A stretch of DNA of 8,991 nt from Actinomycetales bacterium (lineage in GTDB: Bacteria; Actinomycetota; Actinomycetes; Actinomycetales; Cellulomonadaceae), in assembly GCA_012514545.1 (NCBI GenBank), contig JAAZAC010000066.1, positions 1 through 8,991 on the forward strand. The letters run 5' to 3'. The position numbers and the translations under genes are program-made. Shown in pieces: positions 7,198 through 8,991 of the stretch; position 1 is the first letter of the stretch; each line of letters starts with the position of its first letter. The notes below the pieces were generated by a model that saw nothing but the letters and a program-made list of their open reading frames with translations, did no database searches and was not told the origin of the DNA.

Positions 7198-8054
7198 CGC
7201 TCGCCTCCCTCCGGCGCCGGCGCGTCCGCCGGCTCCGCGTCGTAGTCGTCCTCCACGGTGACCTCCGCGTCGCCGCCCGTCCAGCGGATCGTCAGCTCCC
7301 CGAGCGGGGTCACCTGGTCGAAGGCCACCGCACCCTCGCGGTACAGCTCGAGCAGGGCCAGGAACCGCGCCACGACGACGGTCGGCGACCCGGCGTCGTG
7401 CACGAGGGCCCGGAACGTGCCCGAGCCGGACCGGCGCAGCCGGTCCGCCACGAGCGCCGCCTGCTCCCGCACGCTCACGGTCGGGGTGTAGAGGTGGCTG
7501 GTGTCCACGGTCGGCGCGGGGCGCGGCCGCAGTGCGTGGGCCGCGAGCACCGCGAGCTCCCCCGGGCCGATCTCCAGCACGAGCTCGGGCAGCAGCGCGG
7601 CCAGGTGCGGCTCCAGCGCGACGGCCCGCGGCACGCTGCGCGCCTGCTGGGCGAGCCGTGCGCCGATCGTCGCGGCGACCTCCTTGAACGCCCGGTACTG
7701 CAGCAGCCGCGCGAAGAGCAGGTCGCGGGCCTCGAGGAGCTCGAGGTCCTCGACGTCCTCGTCCGTGGCGGGCAGCAGCCGCGCGGCCTTGAGGTCCAGC
7801 AGCGTCGCCGCCACGACGAGGAACTCGCTGAGCCGCCCGAGGTCCCACGGCTCGGCGCGCGCCTCGGCCTCGCGCACGGCCGCGACGAACTCGTCGGTCA
7901 CCTGCGCGAGCGCGACCTCGGTGACGTCCAGCCGGTGCCGGGTGATGAGCGAGAGCAGCAGGTCGAACGGGCCGGAGAAGTTCTCGAGGTGGACCTCGAA
8001 CGCGCCCGCCCCCGACGCGGCCGCCCGCTGCCCGGCGGCAGCCTCAGGCGGCAT
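7194..8054 (-). CDS. scpA: Segregation and condensation protein A (kleisin)
   Basis: ScpA is the kleisin that bridges the SMC head domains and carries ScpB. The 286-residue length is usual for actinobacteria. The N-terminal SMC-neck-binding region is clear from about residue 19, with FEVHLENFSGPFDLLLSLI (19-37) and then the helix VTEVALAQVTDEF (44-56). The middle ScpB-binding linker spans about 90-200. The C-terminal winged helix, which contacts the SMC cap, is about 213-260 (FLALLELYREG at 231-241). The final 25 residues are acidic and probably disordered. The ATG at 8054 lies within the end of parA, giving an 11-base overlap, with no good ribosome binding site. Initiation probably depends on ribosomes finishing parA. 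A later start is possible, but the conserved fold would still be complete only if it began before residue 19. Confidence 0.95.
   Translation of the reverse strand: MPPEAAAGQRAAASGAGAFEVHLENFSGPFDLLLSLITRHRLDVTEVALAQVTDEFVAAVREAEARAEPWDLGRLSEFLVVAATLLDLKAARLLPATDEDVEDLELLEARDLLFARLLQYRAFKEVAATIGARLAQQARSVPRAVALEPHLAALLPELVLEIGPGELAVLAAHALRPRPAPTVDTSHLYTPTVSVREQAALVADRLRRSGSGTFRALVHDAGSPTVVVARFLALLELYREGAVAFDQVTPLGELTIRWTGGDAEVTVEDDYDAEPADAPAPEGGER
7204..7212 (-). promoter_or_regulatory. Ribosome binding site of scpB inside scpA
   Basis: GGAGGGAGG lies six bases before the GTG at 7197 and encodes part of the PEGGER ending of ScpA. It supports the GTG as the true scpB start. Confidence 0.7.
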
Positions 8055-8910
8055 CGCCGCGGGCGACGAGCTCGCGGGCGAGCTGCCGGTACGCCTCGGC
8101 CCCCGGGTGCGCCGGCGCGTACGTCGTGATCGGCTCCGCCGCGACCGACGAGTCCGGGAACTTCACGGTGCGCCCGATCACCGTGTGCAGCAGCTGGTCG
8201 CCGAACGCCTCGCGGACGCGCGCGAGCACCTCCTTCGAGTGCAGCGTGCGCGGGTCGTGCATGGTGCCGAGGATGCCGTCGATCTGCAGGCGCGGGTTGA
8301 GCCGGTCGCGGACCTTCTCGACGGTCTCGATGAGCAGGGCCACCCCGCGCAGCGCGAAGAACTCGCACTCGAGCGGGATGAGCACGCCGTGGGCCGCCGT
8401 CAGCGCGTTGACCGTCAGCAGGCCGAGGGACGGCTGGCAGTCGATGAGGATGACGTCGTAGTCCGCCTCGGCCGGTCGCAGCGCGCGGGCGAGCACCGAC
8501 TCGCGGGCGACCTCGCCGACCAGCTGCACCTCCGCCGCCGACAGGTCGATGTTGGCGGGCAGCACGTCCAGGCCCGGCACCGCCGTCGGGCGCACGACGT
8601 CGCGCACGGAGACCCCGCGCTCCATGAGGAGCGTGTAGACGGTCTTGTCGAGCTCGTGCGGGTTGACGCCCAGGCCCACCGACGCGGCGCCCTGCGGGTC
8701 GAAGTCCACGATGAGCACCCGCCGGCCGTACTCCGCCAGCGCGGCGCCGAGGTTGATCGTGGTCGTCGTCTTCCCGACGCCGCCCTTCTGGTTGCACAGC
8801 GCGATGATCCGGGCGGGGCCGTGCGAGGCGAGTGGGGCGGGCTCCGGGAAGTCCGGCAGCGGCCGACCGGCGGGATCCATGGCGCTGTCGACGTCGTCCG
8901 GGCTGCTCAC
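8044..8910 (-). CDS. parA: ParA/Soj-family chromosome partitioning ATPase
   Basis: This is a deviant Walker-A ATPase of the ParA/MinD superfamily. Such proteins bind DNA as ATP-dependent dimers and position chromosomes or other cargo. The 288-residue product shows the deviant Walker A KGGVGKTTT (42-50, signature Lys42 and catalytic Lys47), the A' motif VDFDPQG (68-74), and Walker B ILIDCQPSLG (154-163). The first 30 residues are a Pro-rich extension. No parB lies next to it. The chromosomal parAB pair of actinobacteria normally sits near the origin, so this is probably the second, scpAB-linked ParA whose cargo is unclear. The GTG at 8910 is preferred because a -10-like box ends seven bases before it, fitting a leaderless transcript. 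An ATG at 8880 (278 residues) is the alternative; neither has a good ribosome binding site. Its stop overlaps scpA by 11 bases. Confidence 0.93.
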   Translation of the reverse strand: MSSPDDVDSAMDPAGRPLPDFPEPAPLASHGPARIIALCNQKGGVGKTTTTINLGAALAEYGRRVLIVDFDPQGAASVGLGVNPHELDKTVYTLLMERGVSVRDVVRPTAVPGLDVLPANIDLSAAEVQLVGEVARESVLARALRPAEADYDVILIDCQPSLGLLTVNALTAAHGVLIPLECEFFALRGVALLIETVEKVRDRLNPRLQIDGILGTMHDPRTLHSKEVLARVREAFGDQLLHTVIGRTVKFPDSSVAAEPITTYAPAHPGAEAYRQLARELVARGDAA

Positions 8911-8916
8911 GCCGAG

Positions 8917-8922
8917 AGGCTA
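8917..8922 (-). promoter_or_regulatory. Candidate leaderless promoter (-10 TAGCCT) of parA
   Basis: TAGCCT on the minus strand fits the actinobacterial -10 pattern TANNNT. Six bases separate it from the GTG at 8910, so transcription would start at or next to the first base of the start codon. That spacing, with the lack of a ribosome binding site, is typical of leaderless genes in actinobacteria. No clear -35 box is visible. It would be the main promoter of the whole block. Confidence 0.55.
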
Positions 8923-8931
8923 TCGCAGCGA

Positions 8932-8948
8932 CCCGCGCCGGACGCGGG
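8932..8948 (-). repeat. Inverted repeat upstream of parA
   Basis: CCCGCG, a five-base spacer and CGCGGG form a perfect six-pair inverted repeat starting ten bases upstream of the parA -10 box, where a -35 element would lie. An alternative pairing uses CGACCCGCG at 8929-8937 with CGCGGGGTCG at 8954-8963, with one bulged base. It could be an operator or a weak terminator for an upstream gene. In DNA this GC-rich, chance repeats of this size are common. Confidence 0.3.
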
Positions 8949-8991
8949 CTCCACGCGGGGTCGCCCCGATGTCGCCGGCCCGGTCGCGGTG

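Overview
This 8,991-base window is very GC-rich. It reads as one compact minus-strand block of ten protein genes followed by a proline tRNA gene. The base composition, frequent GTG starts, TANNNT-type -10 boxes and gene order (parA-scpA-scpB-rluB-aroH-tyrA-cmk-plsC-der) all point to a high-GC Gram-positive actinomycete. From memory of such genomes, a Micrococcales/Cellulomonas-like organism is the most likely source, but the species cannot be fixed from this window alone.

Layout in transcription order, from high to low coordinates. A short non-coding stretch (8911-8991) carries a likely leaderless promoter for a ParA-type ATPase (8044-8910). Next come the condensin partners ScpA (7194-8054) and ScpB (6550-7197), then an RsuA/RluB-type 23S rRNA pseudouridine synthase (5762-6553). 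A 64-base gap (5698-5761) holds a second candidate promoter and a strong ribosome binding site. After it come AroH chorismate mutase (5335-5697), prephenate dehydrogenase with an ACT domain (4184-5338), cytidylate kinase (3477-4187), a PlsC-type acyltransferase (2707-3480), the double-GTPase ribosome assembly factor Der (1169-2680) and an unrecognised multi-pass membrane protein (93-1172). A tRNA-Pro(GGG) gene, cut by the window edge, lies at 1-64.

The genes are packed for translational coupling. Six junctions are 4-base ATGA or GTGA overlaps and one is an 11-base overlap. Only two junctions between protein genes are open: rluB/aroH (64 bases) and plsC/der (26 bases). Both have a clear ribosome binding site in front of the downstream gene. 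The operon therefore looks like two linked modules. The first handles chromosome organisation and rRNA modification (parA, scpA, scpB, rluB). The second handles tyrosine synthesis, CMP phosphorylation, phospholipid acylation and ribosome assembly (aroH, tyrA, cmk, plsC, der, membrane protein).

No mobile element, CRISPR array, phage gene or transferred island is visible. Nearly everything is conserved core content, and I found no convincing new system. The points most worth a second look are the unknown membrane protein after der, the apparent leaderless parA promoter, its hexamer match in front of aroH, and the ParA without ParB beside scpAB. The long plus-strand open frames are antisense shadows of the real genes.
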